Shown here: in pieces, positions 43,082-50,876 of the stretch
Numbering within the stretch: the first letter of the stretch is position 1
Layout of the letters: each line of letters begins with the position of its first letter
NCBI RefSeq assembly: GCF_009176545.1
Contig: NZ_VTOJ01000001.1
Coordinates: 1,426,001-1,490,000 of the forward strand
Origin: Salinigranum salinum
GTDB lineage: Archaea > Halobacteriota > Halobacteria > Halobacteriales > Haloferacaceae
Direction of reading: 5' to 3'
DNA: 64,000 nt
Position numbers and translations under genes: made by a program
Notes under the pieces: model-generated
The model's database searches: none
The model's input: the letters and a program-made list of their open reading frames with translations, nothing else
What the model was told of the DNA's origin: nothing

Positions 43082-44836
43082 ATGACCGAGGCACCGGCAC
43101 CGAACCCGTCCGGCGACGTCCGCGACCCGGCGTCGCTGGACGTCGTCGTCGTCGACGGCTACGTCGACGAACCGGCCCACTTCGGCGTCCCGCCGTACGT
43201 CTCGACGTATCCACGATACACGGCGGGTGCGCTCGTCGACGCTGGCGTCCCGGCTCGACAGATACGGTACCACACGATCGACGAGCTGCGGGATGACCGC
43301 TCGAAGTGGCGCGATGTCGCCGACGCGGACCTCATGATCTACGTCGGCGGGATGACCGTCCCCGGCAAGTACGTCGGCGGGACGCCCGCCGAACCCGACG
43401 AGGTGCGCGAACTGGCGTGGGCCGCCGACGGGACCACGCTCATGGGTGGGCCCGTGAAGTTCGGCGTCGGCGAGCAGAACGAGGGGGCGTCGGAGACCGA
43501 ACGCAAGGACCTCGACTACGACTTCGTCGCGAAGGGCGACGTCGAGGCCGCGGCGTACGACCTCGTCGTCTCGGGGCTGGAGGGGTTCGGCGACCGTATG
43601 CGTGGCTACGACGAGGTGGAGCGGTGGGCTTCGAAAGGAGCGTTCGTCGTCGAACAGCACCCGAACCACCCGGACTACCTCATCGCCGAACTGGAGACCT
43701 CGCGCGGCTGTGCCTACCGCTGTTCGTTCTGTACCGAACCCCTCTACGGCGACCCGAACTTCCGGACGCCCGACTCGGTCGTTCGGGAGGTCGCTCGGCT
43801 CTCCGACGCCGGCGTCAAGCACTTCCGCATCGGTCGTCAGGCCGACATCCTCGCGTTCGGCGGAGACGGCGAGGCACCGAACCCGGACGCGCTCCGCACG
43901 CTGTACGAGGGGATCCGCGAGGTCGTGCCCGACCTCGGCACGCTCCACCTCGACAACATGAATCCGGTGACGATCGTCGACTACCCCGAACGGTCGAGAG
44001 AGGCGATCCGGATCATCGCCGAGCACAACACGCCCGGCGACACGGCGGCGTTCGGTCTCGAATCCGCCGATCCGGTCGTGCAGGAGGAGAACAACCTCCT
44101 GGTCTCCGCGGAGGAGTGTCTCGAGGCGGTTCGCGTCGTCAACGAGGAGGGGGGCTGGCGACCCGGCGACACGGAGAAGCAGGGCCCGACGTTAGAGGGT
44201 GACCGCCTCCCCAAACTGCTCCCGGGCATCAACCTCGTCCACGGGCTGCTGGGCGAGCGCCCCGAGACGTACGAGCACAACAAGCGCTTTCTCCAGCGAG
44301 TGTACGACGAGGGGCTGATGCTCCGGCGGATCAACATCCGGCAGGTGATGGCGTTCGCGGGGACGGAGATGGCAGAGACCGGCGCGGACATCGCACGGGA
44401 GCACAAACAGCAGTTCAAGCCGTACAAACGCGAGATCCGCGAGGAGATCGACCGCCCGATGCTCAGGCGAGTCCTGCCACCGGGAACGGTGCTCGAGGGC
44501 GTCCACTCGGAGTACCACCAGGACGGGAAGACGTTCGGTCGGCAGCTGGGCACCTACTCGCTGCTCGTGGCGGTGCCGGGCGAGCGACCGCTCGGTGAGA
44601 CGATGGACGTCGCGGTCGTCGACTACGGCTACCGCTCCGTCACGGGTGTTCCCTACCCGCTCGACCTGAACGCGGCGTCGCTCGACGAGCTCACCGCCAT
44701 CCCGGGCATCGGCAGGCGGACCGCGGGAGACATCGTGGTCGGTCGACCGTACGCCTCGACCGAGGAGCTCCCCGACACCGCCGAGGTCGATCTCGCACGG
44801 TTCGCCACGGTTCGACCGTCCGGATCGGCCGACTGA
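43082..44836 (+). CDS. Radical SAM protein with C-terminal helix-hairpin-helix domain
   Basis: 584 residues. N-terminal Rossmann-like domain (LDVVVVDGYVDEPAHFGVPP, DLMIYVGGMTVPGKYVGG) as in B12-binding-type radical SAM enzymes but without the D-x-H-x-x-G cobalamin motif. The 4Fe-4S motif is ETSRGCAYRCSFCTEP (C-x3-C-x2-C, about residues 211-218), followed by DAGVKHFRIGRQADIL and GDTAAFGLESADPVV barrel strands. A TRAM-like region (about 470-520) precedes a C-terminal HhH, LNAASLDELTAIPGIGRRTA, of the ComEA/UvrC type. Such fusions occur across archaea; methylthiotransferase-like chemistry on RNA or DNA is conceivable but unproven. Confidence 0.88.
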   Translation: MTEAPAPNPSGDVRDPASLDVVVVDGYVDEPAHFGVPPYVSTYPRYTAGALVDAGVPARQIRYHTIDELRDDRSKWRDVADADLMIYVGGMTVPGKYVGGTPAEPDEVRELAWAADGTTLMGGPVKFGVGEQNEGASETERKDLDYDFVAKGDVEAAAYDLVVSGLEGFGDRMRGYDEVERWASKGAFVVEQHPNHPDYLIAELETSRGCAYRCSFCTEPLYGDPNFRTPDSVVREVARLSDAGVKHFRIGRQADILAFGGDGEAPNPDALRTLYEGIREVVPDLGTLHLDNMNPVTIVDYPERSREAIRIIAEHNTPGDTAAFGLESADPVVQEENNLLVSAEECLEAVRVVNEEGGWRPGDTEKQGPTLEGDRLPKLLPGINLVHGLLGERPETYEHNKRFLQRVYDEGLMLRRINIRQVMAFAGTEMAETGADIAREHKQQFKPYKREIREEIDRPMLRRVLPPGTVLEGVHSEYHQDGKTFGRQLGTYSLLVAVPGERPLGETMDVAVVDYGYRSVTGVPYPLDLNAASLDELTAIPGIGRRTAGDIVVGRPYASTEELPDTAEVDLARFATVRPSGSAD

Positions 44837-44938
44837 ATCGCCGCTCCCCGACGCGCACGCTGGACGGTGCTCACTGGCGCGAGCGGACGGCCCATAGAAC
44901 CACTCCGTCACTGCGAACGTTCCCCGAAAACGGCCGGT

Positions 44939-45337
44939 TCAGAAGTCCTCTTCGATGATCTCGCCGACGGCGAAGTTCGACTTCACTTCCGTCACCTCGA
45001 CCTTCACACGCTCGCCGACCTCGGCGCCGGGGACGATGATGACGTAGCCCCGCTCGACGCGGGCGATGCCGTCGCCCTGCTTGCCGATGTCCTCGATCTC
45101 CACGTAGCGGAGCTCGCCCACTTCGACTGGTGGCTGCGGCTCCGACGTGTGACTCCGCTTCGACGACGGTTCGGACGACTCCTCCTCCTGCCGAGAGATC
45201 AGTGCGACGCGGTAGATCTCGCCGGGTTCGACGCTTCCCGTCTCGATCTCTCGGCGAGGCACCTCGACGACGTATCGGTCGTCCTCCGACCGGACGTCGG
45301 CATTGAACAGACACATGAGCTTATCTGAGATTTCCAC
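44939..45337 (-). CDS. TRAM domain protein
   Basis: 132 residues from GTG 45337. The N-terminal half (VEISDKLMCLFNADVRSEDD, EVPRREIETGSVEPGEIYRV) is a haloarchaeal extension; the C-terminal TRAM domain spans about residues 75-132: VEIEDIGKQGDGIARVERGY, VIIVPGAEVGERVKVEVTEV and FAVGEIIEE. TRAM is a beta-barrel RNA-binding module, and archaeal stand-alone TRAM proteins act as RNA chaperones comparable to cold-shock proteins. A GGAGGT at 45344-45349, 6 nt before the GTG, sets this start over ATG 45361. Confidence 0.92.
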   Translation of the reverse strand: MEISDKLMCLFNADVRSEDDRYVVEVPRREIETGSVEPGEIYRVALISRQEEESSEPSSKRSHTSEPQPPVEVGELRYVEIEDIGKQGDGIARVERGYVIIVPGAEVGERVKVEVTEVKSNFAVGEIIEEDF

Positions 45338-45343
45338 AGTGAG

Positions 45344-45349
45344 ACCTCC
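45344..45349 (-). promoter_or_regulatory. Shine-Dalgarno deciding GTG start of TRAM gene
   Basis: On the minus strand GGAGGT lies 6 nt before GTG 45337. It would fall inside the coding region if the in-frame ATG 45361 were used. Confidence 0.6.
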
Positions 45350-45600
45350 ATCCAGCCCCATGTTCGCAGGCACCAAAGAGCTACCGCACGAATCGACCGT
45401 TCTGCCGCCGGTTTCGTCACGTTCGGTAACTCCGGCCCGTTCGGCTGTCATCCGTCGCTCTCCCTCGTCGGTTCCCGCTCCCACGCCTCGACGTCGGGTC
45501 ACGGAACCACCCAACGACGCGCCACCGTCAGCCACGTGTCGGACGAACGACCGGATAACTCGGGTACTCCACTTATGAACTCGCGCGTGGGAGGGCGAGC

Positions 45601-46200
45601 ATGCGCGTCCGCCGGCCGCTCACGACGGGTGAAGTTCTCGGTCTCCTCGCCGCGTCGCTCGTCCTGCTGTTGCTCCTGCCCCTCCGGACTGCGGGGACGT
45701 TCACCACCCTCGCCGTCGTCCTCGCCGCGTCGATCACGACGCTCGGCGTCGCCGTGTCGCTCCTGACGTACCACGAACGCTCGCTCGACGTCGTCGACGG
45801 CTTCGTCGTCGCCGTCGCGGCGACACTGCTCACCCTCCCGACCGCCGTCTCGCTCGTGGCGATGGCGGCGGTCCCGACGACCGGCGTCGCCGCACTCGCA
45901 CCCGAGACGCTCTCGGGGGCCGTCCCGGAGGCGACCCGACTCGTCGGGCAGTGGGTGATCCCAGCAGTGCTCGCGTTTCCGCTGGGGCTCGCCCGGACTG
46001 ACCGAGCCAGGGTCGCGGTGGGAACGACGTTCCTCGTCGCCTTCGCCGTCGCGTCGGCGGTCGCACCGCCGTCCACGCTCGCGGATTTCGGTGGGCTCGT
46101 CGTTCGGTTCGTCGGCGCGGCGTTCCTCGGCGGCCCGCTGTTCGTCGCGGCCCGGGCGTTCCCCCGCCGGCCCGATCGGTCGCCCGCCGGCGTGCGGTGA
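45601..46200 (+). CDS. Polytopic membrane protein of unknown function
   Basis: 199 residues with five to six hydrophobic helices (EVLGLLAASLVLLLLLPLRT, FTTLAVVLAASITTLGVAVS, VVDGFVVAVAATLLTLPTAV, WVIPAVLAFPLGLARTD, FLVAFAVASAVAPPST, FVGAAFLGGPLFVAARAF), and short basic termini. No family motif recognised, no neighbours in an operon. It is divergent from the TRAM gene and convergent with the YkgJ gene. Confidence 0.75.
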   Translation: MRVRRPLTTGEVLGLLAASLVLLLLLPLRTAGTFTTLAVVLAASITTLGVAVSLLTYHERSLDVVDGFVVAVAATLLTLPTAVSLVAMAAVPTTGVAALAPETLSGAVPEATRLVGQWVIPAVLAFPLGLARTDRARVAVGTTFLVAFAVASAVAPPSTLADFGGLVVRFVGAAFLGGPLFVAARAFPRRPDRSPAGVR

Positions 46201-46352
46201 GTTTCGATCCCGACCGCCAGATCGGCCGCGGCGCGATTCCGACGGTCCTGTGGCTCTGCCAACCCGCCCCTCTGCGTGTCTCCGACGTGTGAACCGTGTC
46301 GCGTGGCGCGACGCCGACGCTCACGTTCGAGTCCGTCGAGTGTCGTCCGTCT

Positions 46353-47174
46353 TCACCCGTCGAGTGTCGTCCCGTCTGGTCGTTTCTGCCCTTCGGAGTC
46401 GTGGACGACGACGCCGTCGACATCCGTCGGTCGGTAGTTGTTCCGGACGCCGATCGCCTCCTCCAGTTCGCGGACCGCTCGTCGTTTCAGTGCGGCCGCC
46501 AGCGCTTCGGCGTCTTCCCGGGAGATGTCGCGTCCGAGCCCCTCGCACTCGTGGGCCCGGACGATACCCTCCCTTCCGACCGGTTCGCCCATCGGCTGGC
46601 TCGTCCCGCCGAGTGCGACGCTGAACGGGTACGTCTGACAGACGAGTGGTCGCGACTCGTGGACCGTACAGTTTCCCTGGCCGTCGGTCTCGCGGTAGAA
46701 CGTACAGTCTCCGCACGCGGTGGTCTGCAACGCCCACTCGAACGTCTCGCCCGTCGGGCCGTCGGGCCCGTCGGTCAGGCCGTAGGGCATCGGTCGGGCA
46801 ATGTCGCGCCAGTCGTACGGTTCGCGGCGATCCTCGTCGACCGACTCCTCGACGCTCCGGTCGTCGGACCCATCCCGGTCGTCGTTCGTCGCGTGCGTCG
46901 CGTCGTTCGTCGCGTCGAGTAGCCGGCGGACCTCGTCGGGGAACACCGTCGCCGTGTGGGGTTCACGGCCCGTGTCGCCCTCGACACGGTCGCCGTCAGA
47001 GGCGTCCGTCTCACACTCGTCGTCCTCGATGTCGTCCCCACACGTCTCGTACCCCTTGCAGCAGGCGCCACAGCGGGTACAGTCGAAGCCGATGGACTCG
47101 ATCGCGTCGGCGAGTTCCCCGACGTCGAGCTCGTGGGCGCGGGCGAGTTCGGTCTCCAGCGACGGTCCGGTCAC
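46353..47174 (-). CDS. YkgJ family Cys-cluster protein
   Basis: 273 residues. The YkgJ (Zn/Fe-S cluster) signature is FDCTRCGACCKGYETC near residue 31, with later Cys in TACGDCTFYRETDGQGNCTV and SRPLVCQTYPFSVALGG. Such proteins bind a metal cluster through eight Cys; their role is unknown. Two acidic inserts of 25-30 residues (about 45-70 and 88-118, the second containing repeated DATN/ATND words coded by short DNA repeats at 46873-46918) separate the core motifs and are unusual for the family. It lies 92 bp downstream of the MBL gene on the same strand. Confidence 0.88.
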   Translation of the reverse strand: MTGPSLETELARAHELDVGELADAIESIGFDCTRCGACCKGYETCGDDIEDDECETDASDGDRVEGDTGREPHTATVFPDEVRRLLDATNDATHATNDDRDGSDDRSVEESVDEDRREPYDWRDIARPMPYGLTDGPDGPTGETFEWALQTTACGDCTFYRETDGQGNCTVHESRPLVCQTYPFSVALGGTSQPMGEPVGREGIVRAHECEGLGRDISREDAEALAAALKRRAVRELEEAIGVRNNYRPTDVDGVVVHDSEGQKRPDGTTLDG

Positions 47175-47266
47175 GGTTTCACTCGTGGCGGCGTCGACTA
47201 AACGCCGTCGCCCCCAACGACGTCCACGGTCCCGTGCGTCCGCCCTGCTCGCGCCCGCGCACCCAG

Positions 47267-48094
47267 CTATCCGCCCGTGCCCACCCCGCCACGCCCGTCA
47301 CGCTGGGGACGCACGCGGCCCGTCGTGGGGGTCCAGACGACGTCGCCCTCGACGGCGAGCTTCTCGAGGTGTGCGCGCACGGTCGCGGTGGCGAGGTCGA
47401 CTACTCCCGAGAGGTCCTTGTCGTAGGCCGCGTCGACGACCTCCTCCAGCGTCCGGGCCCCTGATTCGACCGCGTGCCGGACGCGCCGTTCGCGTTCGAG
47501 GCGGTGGTCGAGGAGACGGTCGATCGTCGGCCGTGGCTCGTCGATCGGGGGACCGTGGCCTGGACAGAGACGGTCCGGATCGCGCGCCCGGAGCCGGCGG
47601 AGGCTGGTCAGATACGACCGCATGTCGCCGTCGGGTGCCCCGACAACGACACTCCCCTCGGCGACGGCGAGATCACCGCAGAGCACGACCTCGTGGCCGT
47701 CGACACGAAGCTCGAACGCGACGTGCTCCCGCGCGTGTCCGGGCGTCTCGACGACCGTGATGGGGCCGGCGTCGGTGTCGATGACGCACCCCTCGGCGAG
47801 CGTCCGGTCCGGGGTGACTCCGGTCGCGGCCTCGAACGCGGCCGTGTGGCCGCGACGCGCCCAGACGGTCGCGCCCGTCTCGGCGGCGTAGTCCGCGACG
47901 CCGCCGACGTGGTCCGGGTGGACGTGCGTCACCGCGAGGTGGGCGACGTCGTGTTCGGCGACGACCGCGTCGAGTTCGTCGTCCCGGGCCGGTGGATCGA
48001 CGAGGAGGGCACGACGTGTGCCGAGCAGGTAGGCGTTGGTCGTCCCCGTCGGCACGGTGTGCGTGACGGGGACGGCGACGCGGTGCACGAGCAC
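47267..48094 (-). CDS. MBL-fold metallo-hydrolase, LACTB2-like
   Basis: 275 residues. Metal motif THVHPDHVGGVADYAAET (H-x-H-x-D-H), further ligands in ETPGHAREHVAFEL and VLCGDLAV, and LCPGHGPPIDEP. The C-terminal 80 residues form a helical, winged-helix-like cap (ERERRVRHAVESGARTLEEV, TVRAHLEKLAVEGDVVW) found in the LACTB2/glyoxalase-II-like branch, whose human member is an RNase. Substrate here unknown. Start is GTG 48094 or GTG 48088; a TTTATCC box at about 48115 fits either. YkgJ gene follows 92 bp downstream. Confidence 0.9.
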   Translation of the reverse strand: MLVHRVAVPVTHTVPTGTTNAYLLGTRRALLVDPPARDDELDAVVAEHDVAHLAVTHVHPDHVGGVADYAAETGATVWARRGHTAAFEAATGVTPDRTLAEGCVIDTDAGPITVVETPGHAREHVAFELRVDGHEVVLCGDLAVAEGSVVVGAPDGDMRSYLTSLRRLRARDPDRLCPGHGPPIDEPRPTIDRLLDHRLERERRVRHAVESGARTLEEVVDAAYDKDLSGVVDLATATVRAHLEKLAVEGDVVWTPTTGRVRPQRDGRGGVGTGG

Positions 48095-48211
48095 GAGTGA
48101 GGGAGGGAGACGGATAAACCGCTCGTAACCACGGGTTCGTGGCTCTCCGACCGTGGTACGAGGTGGCGGTCGTTCGGGCGTCGCTGGTGTCGTTCGTGAC
48201 GGTGGTGACGG

Positions 48212-48484
48212 TCAGGTGTTGAGGTAGTACACCTGCTTGCGAGCGTCCTTGAAACTGTAGCGAGAGGAGACGAGTCCGGACTCCTCGAGGCGGTTGAGTG
48301 CGTAGCGGACCGTGCGGTCGGGCAGGAGCGACTCTTCTGCGAGCTGTCCCTGTGAGAGCGGCGCGTCCGTCTCGAGTACCTTCGCGACGAGCTTCGCGCT
48401 CGGTGGCAGTTCGCGGAGCCGTTCGCGGAACTCGGTCTCCGACAACAGATCGTCCGTCTCGGTCTCTGCGGTACTGGTGCTCAT
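48212..48484 (-). CDS. Winged helix-turn-helix transcriptional regulator (MarR/TrmB-like)
   Basis: 90 residues. After an acidic start (ETETDDLLSETEFRERLREL) comes a single wHTH: PPSAKLVAKVLETDAPLSQG, LAEESLLPDRTVRYALNRLE and the wing GLVSSRYSFKDARKQVYYL. It has no effector domain, so it probably acts as a dimeric repressor or global regulator, a layout common and highly conserved in haloarchaea. The upstream region (48505-48565) is unusually AT-rich and contains an interrupted dyad and two TATA-like elements, hinting at autoregulation. Confidence 0.88.
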   Translation of the reverse strand: MSTSTAETETDDLLSETEFRERLRELPPSAKLVAKVLETDAPLSQGQLAEESLLPDRTVRYALNRLEESGLVSSRYSFKDARKQVYYLNT

Positions 48485-48526
48485 ACACCTTCTGGATGTT
48501 CGGTTCGTGGTAAAGGTTAGCTACAA

Positions 48527-48557
48527 GTGTGACAATACAATTCAGACACCTTATATA
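48527..48557 (-). promoter_or_regulatory. AT-rich promoter region with interrupted dyad and TATATAAGG
   Basis: On the minus strand TATATAAGG (48549-48557) precedes an interrupted dyad over 48527-48549 with outer arms GTGT/ACAC and inner arms AAT/ATT (7 of 11 base pairs match). A second, closer TATA-like CCTTTACC (48509-48516) fits leaderless expression of the regulator at 48484. Confidence 0.5.
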
Positions 48558-48714
48558 CCTAATATCGTCCGACGCGGTGTGCTCGTTCGCTGTCGCACAC
48601 TCGTCCGCTGTCGTGCAGTCGGCCGTCGGCTGTGTGTCGGCGACTGTTCGACACGGAACCGGTGGCTCCCCCGGGATCGGTGGCGGTCTCTCGCCCGACG
48701 TCGGCCGCTCGGGA

Positions 48715-48876
48715 CTACCGGCGAAGGGTGTCGGTCTCCGGCGCATCGCCGTGGCGCCGGTACCGTCCGACGATCGCTGTGCACTCCGGGCAGTGGACGA
48801 CGGTGACGCGCGGGTAGTCGTGTCGGACGAGCCGGGCCGCCGTCACGGTCGCGTCGCAGGCACGGCACTGTGGCAT
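48715..48876 (-). CDS. Zinc-ribbon microprotein
   Basis: 53 residues. Two Cys pairs, MPQCRACDATV and VHCPECTAIVGRYR, flank a short basic segment (AARLVRHDYPRVTV), and the C-terminal tail is basic (RYRRHGDAPETDTLRR). The layout is a rubredoxin-like or treble-clef zinc knuckle. Too short for family assignment. It is isolated between the divergent methyltransferase gene and the winged-helix regulator's AT-rich promoter. Confidence 0.7.
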   Translation of the reverse strand: MPQCRACDATVTAARLVRHDYPRVTVVHCPECTAIVGRYRRHGDAPETDTLRR

Positions 48877-49014
48877 ACCGGGGACACGACGGCCAGCGGC
48901 ATAACGGTCACTCCGAGGGAGCCGCCACGCCGAGACAGCCGCCATCCGGCGGTCGTTGTCGGCGCGAGACGCCGGTCGATCCGCGACCGTGATGTCCCGG
49001 TCCCCACAGTCCAC

Positions 49015-49062
49015 GGCGTGTCCAGGTTCCGGCGTGTCTGCGTTCCAGCGTGTCCGCGTTCC
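49015..49062 (+). repeat. Three tandem 16-bp imperfect repeats before methyltransferase start
   Basis: Units ggcgtgtccaggttcc (49015-49030), ggcgtgtctgcgttcc (49031-49046) and agcgtgtccgcgttcc (49047-49062) follow one another directly and end 12 bp before ATG 49075, so they occupy the promoter/leader. Confidence 0.85.
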
Positions 49063-49074
49063 AGTACGTTCATA

Positions 49075-49857
49075 ATGTCGGCGCGCACAGAACCGGTACC
49101 AGTGAAAGGAAAGGAGTGGTACAAGGCGGACGACGTCGCCGAAGAGTACGACTCGAAGCGTTTCTCGCGTGGTGGCCGACTCATCGACCGTCGGGAGAAA
49201 GAGGCAGTTCTCGGCGCGCTCTCGCCGGTCGAGGGGAAGCGCGTCTTGGAGATCGCCTGTGGCACCGGGCGGTTCACGGTCATGCTCGCCGAACGTGGTG
49301 CGGACGTCGCCGGACTGGACATCTCGCGCGCGATGCTCGCACAGGGACGCGAGAAAGCCCGTGACGCCGGTGTCGACGATCACATCTCCTTTCTCCTCGG
49401 CGACGCCGCCCGCCTCCCGTTCCCCGACGATCACTTCGACGCCGTCTTCGCGATGCGCTTCTTCCACCTCGCGGACACCCCCGCAAAGTTCCTCACGGAG
49501 ATGGCCCGCGTCTCGAGGGGACAGGTCTTCTTCGACACGTTCAACGACTTCTCGACCCGGGTCGTCTACAACTGGCTCTTACCCATGGGATCGCATCTGT
49601 ACTCCCGCGAGGACGTCGAACGGCTCGTCGCCGACGCCGGCCTCTCGCTCGCGACGGAGTCGCACGACTTCGTCGTCCCCTACGGCCTCTACCGGAAGAT
49701 TCCAGGGACTCTCGCGGCGGACATCCGCTCCGTCGACACCGCCGTCGGCGACACCGTCGTCGGCGAACGGCTGTCCTCGGTCTCCTATTGGAACGCCCGG
49801 GTTCCCGAGGAGAGCGACCCCGTGACCGCGGCCGAACGCGCGAGCGAGGCCGAGTGA
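49075..49857 (+). CDS. Class I SAM-dependent methyltransferase
   Basis: 260 residues. SAM-binding motif I is VLEIACGTGRFTVMLAERGA, motif II DVAGLDISRAMLAQGREKAR, and LLGDAARLPFPDDHFDAVFA is the motif IV/post-I region typical of UbiE/MerR-like Methyltransf_11 enzymes. The N terminus (WYKADDVAEEYDSKRFSRGG) is that of archaeal homologs. Substrate unknown. The ATG follows three tandem 16-bp repeats. The gene is followed 47 bp later by a glycosyltransferase with its own promoter, so a shared pathway is not implied. Confidence 0.9.
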   Translation: MSARTEPVPVKGKEWYKADDVAEEYDSKRFSRGGRLIDRREKEAVLGALSPVEGKRVLEIACGTGRFTVMLAERGADVAGLDISRAMLAQGREKARDAGVDDHISFLLGDAARLPFPDDHFDAVFAMRFFHLADTPAKFLTEMARVSRGQVFFDTFNDFSTRVVYNWLLPMGSHLYSREDVERLVADAGLSLATESHDFVVPYGLYRKIPGTLAADIRSVDTAVGDTVVGERLSSVSYWNARVPEESDPVTAAERASEAE

Positions 49858-49874
49858 GCGTCGCGAGCGGCCGG

Positions 49875-49881
49875 ATTTAAG
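49875..49881 (+). promoter_or_regulatory. TATA-like box of GT2 gene
   Basis: ATTTAAG centred 27 nt before ATG 49905 selects this start over an in-frame upstream codon at 49881. Confidence 0.6.
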
Positions 49882-49904
49882 TGTCTGCTCGCCGACCGAC
49901 AGCT

Positions 49905-50819
49905 ATGGATCTCTCCGTAGTCGTCCCCACCCTCAACGGGCGGGATCGGCTGGCGACCAGCCTCGACTCGCTGGCCGCACACGCCCCCGACGTGGAGGTC
50001 GTGGTCGTCAACGGCCCCTCCGCGGACGGGACGACCGGGATGGTACGCGACCGCGACGACGTCGACGTGCTGGTCGAACTCTCCGCACGGACGCTGAACG
50101 TCGCCCGGAACGCGGGGATCCAGGCCGCCAGCGGCGACGTCGTCGCGTTCCTCGGCCACGACTTCGCGGTCGAACCGGACTGGGCCGACGCGATCCGCGA
50201 CCGCCTGGCGGATAAACCGGTCGTCACCGGCCCGACCCGTCGCCGCGTCTACGGCGGACAGACCGCCGACGAACTCGAACACAGGCGGATCTGCAAGCGC
50301 GACGTCTCGTACTTCGACGGCGGAAACGTCGCCTTCCGCGCGCCGGCCCTCGACGCGCTCGACGGCTTCGACGAGTACCTCGAGACGGGCGGCGCACGCG
50401 ACGCCGCTCACCGGCTCGCGGGGCTCGGCTACGACGTCGTCTGGGAGCCGACGATGCAGGTCTCGCTCGAACACGAGACCGACGGCGGCGTCGAGTCACG
50501 CGACTGGGAGTGGAAGTACCGCGCGCTCGCCTACCGGCTGGTGAAGAACTACGGTCTCAGACCCGAGGTCGCCCGCCGGACGCTCCGGCACGCCGGCTCC
50601 GACGCGTACACGACCGCCAAGGACGTCGTGGCCGGTCGGTCGGTCCCTACCTCGTGGTTCGGCACGAGTCGCGCGGTGGTCGTCGGGATGACGACCGGCG
50701 CGCGGGACGGTCTCGTCGCACGCGCTCGCGACCGGAGCCCGCGACGGAACCCGCGCGGGGTCTCGACGCGGACCGACCGTGCGGTCGCGCAGTACGACTC
50801 CCGATCCTCTTCCACGTAG
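49905..50819 (+). CDS. Glycosyltransferase family 2
   Basis: 304 residues. GT-A fold: MDLSVVVPTLNGRDRLATSL, VEVVVVNGPSADGTTGMVRD, LNVARNAGIQAASGDVVAFL and GHDFAVEPDW, where the D-x-D-equivalent is GHDF. The acceptor region is DVSYFDGGNVAFRAPALDAL and GFDEYLETGGARDAAHRLA. The C-terminal 60 residues are basic and may contact membrane or nucleic acid, but no transmembrane helix is seen. It could act in surface glycan or protein glycosylation; no AglB-type cluster is nearby. Confidence 0.9.
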   Translation: MDLSVVVPTLNGRDRLATSLDSLAAHAPDVEVVVVNGPSADGTTGMVRDRDDVDVLVELSARTLNVARNAGIQAASGDVVAFLGHDFAVEPDWADAIRDRLADKPVVTGPTRRRVYGGQTADELEHRRICKRDVSYFDGGNVAFRAPALDALDGFDEYLETGGARDAAHRLAGLGYDVVWEPTMQVSLEHETDGGVESRDWEWKYRALAYRLVKNYGLRPEVARRTLRHAGSDAYTTAKDVVAGRSVPTSWFGTSRAVVVGMTTGARDGLVARARDRSPRRNPRGVSTRTDRAVAQYDSRSSST

Positions 50820-50876
50820 CCGACCGTGCGGTCGCGCCGTCACTCCCGGCGGCGTACCGCCGGGGCTGCGACCGCG

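Noticed and set aside
46353..47174. Two acidic stretches read as frameshift damage in the YkgJ gene
   Set aside because: The frame stays open and both flanking Cys motifs are intact, so these are in-frame inserts.
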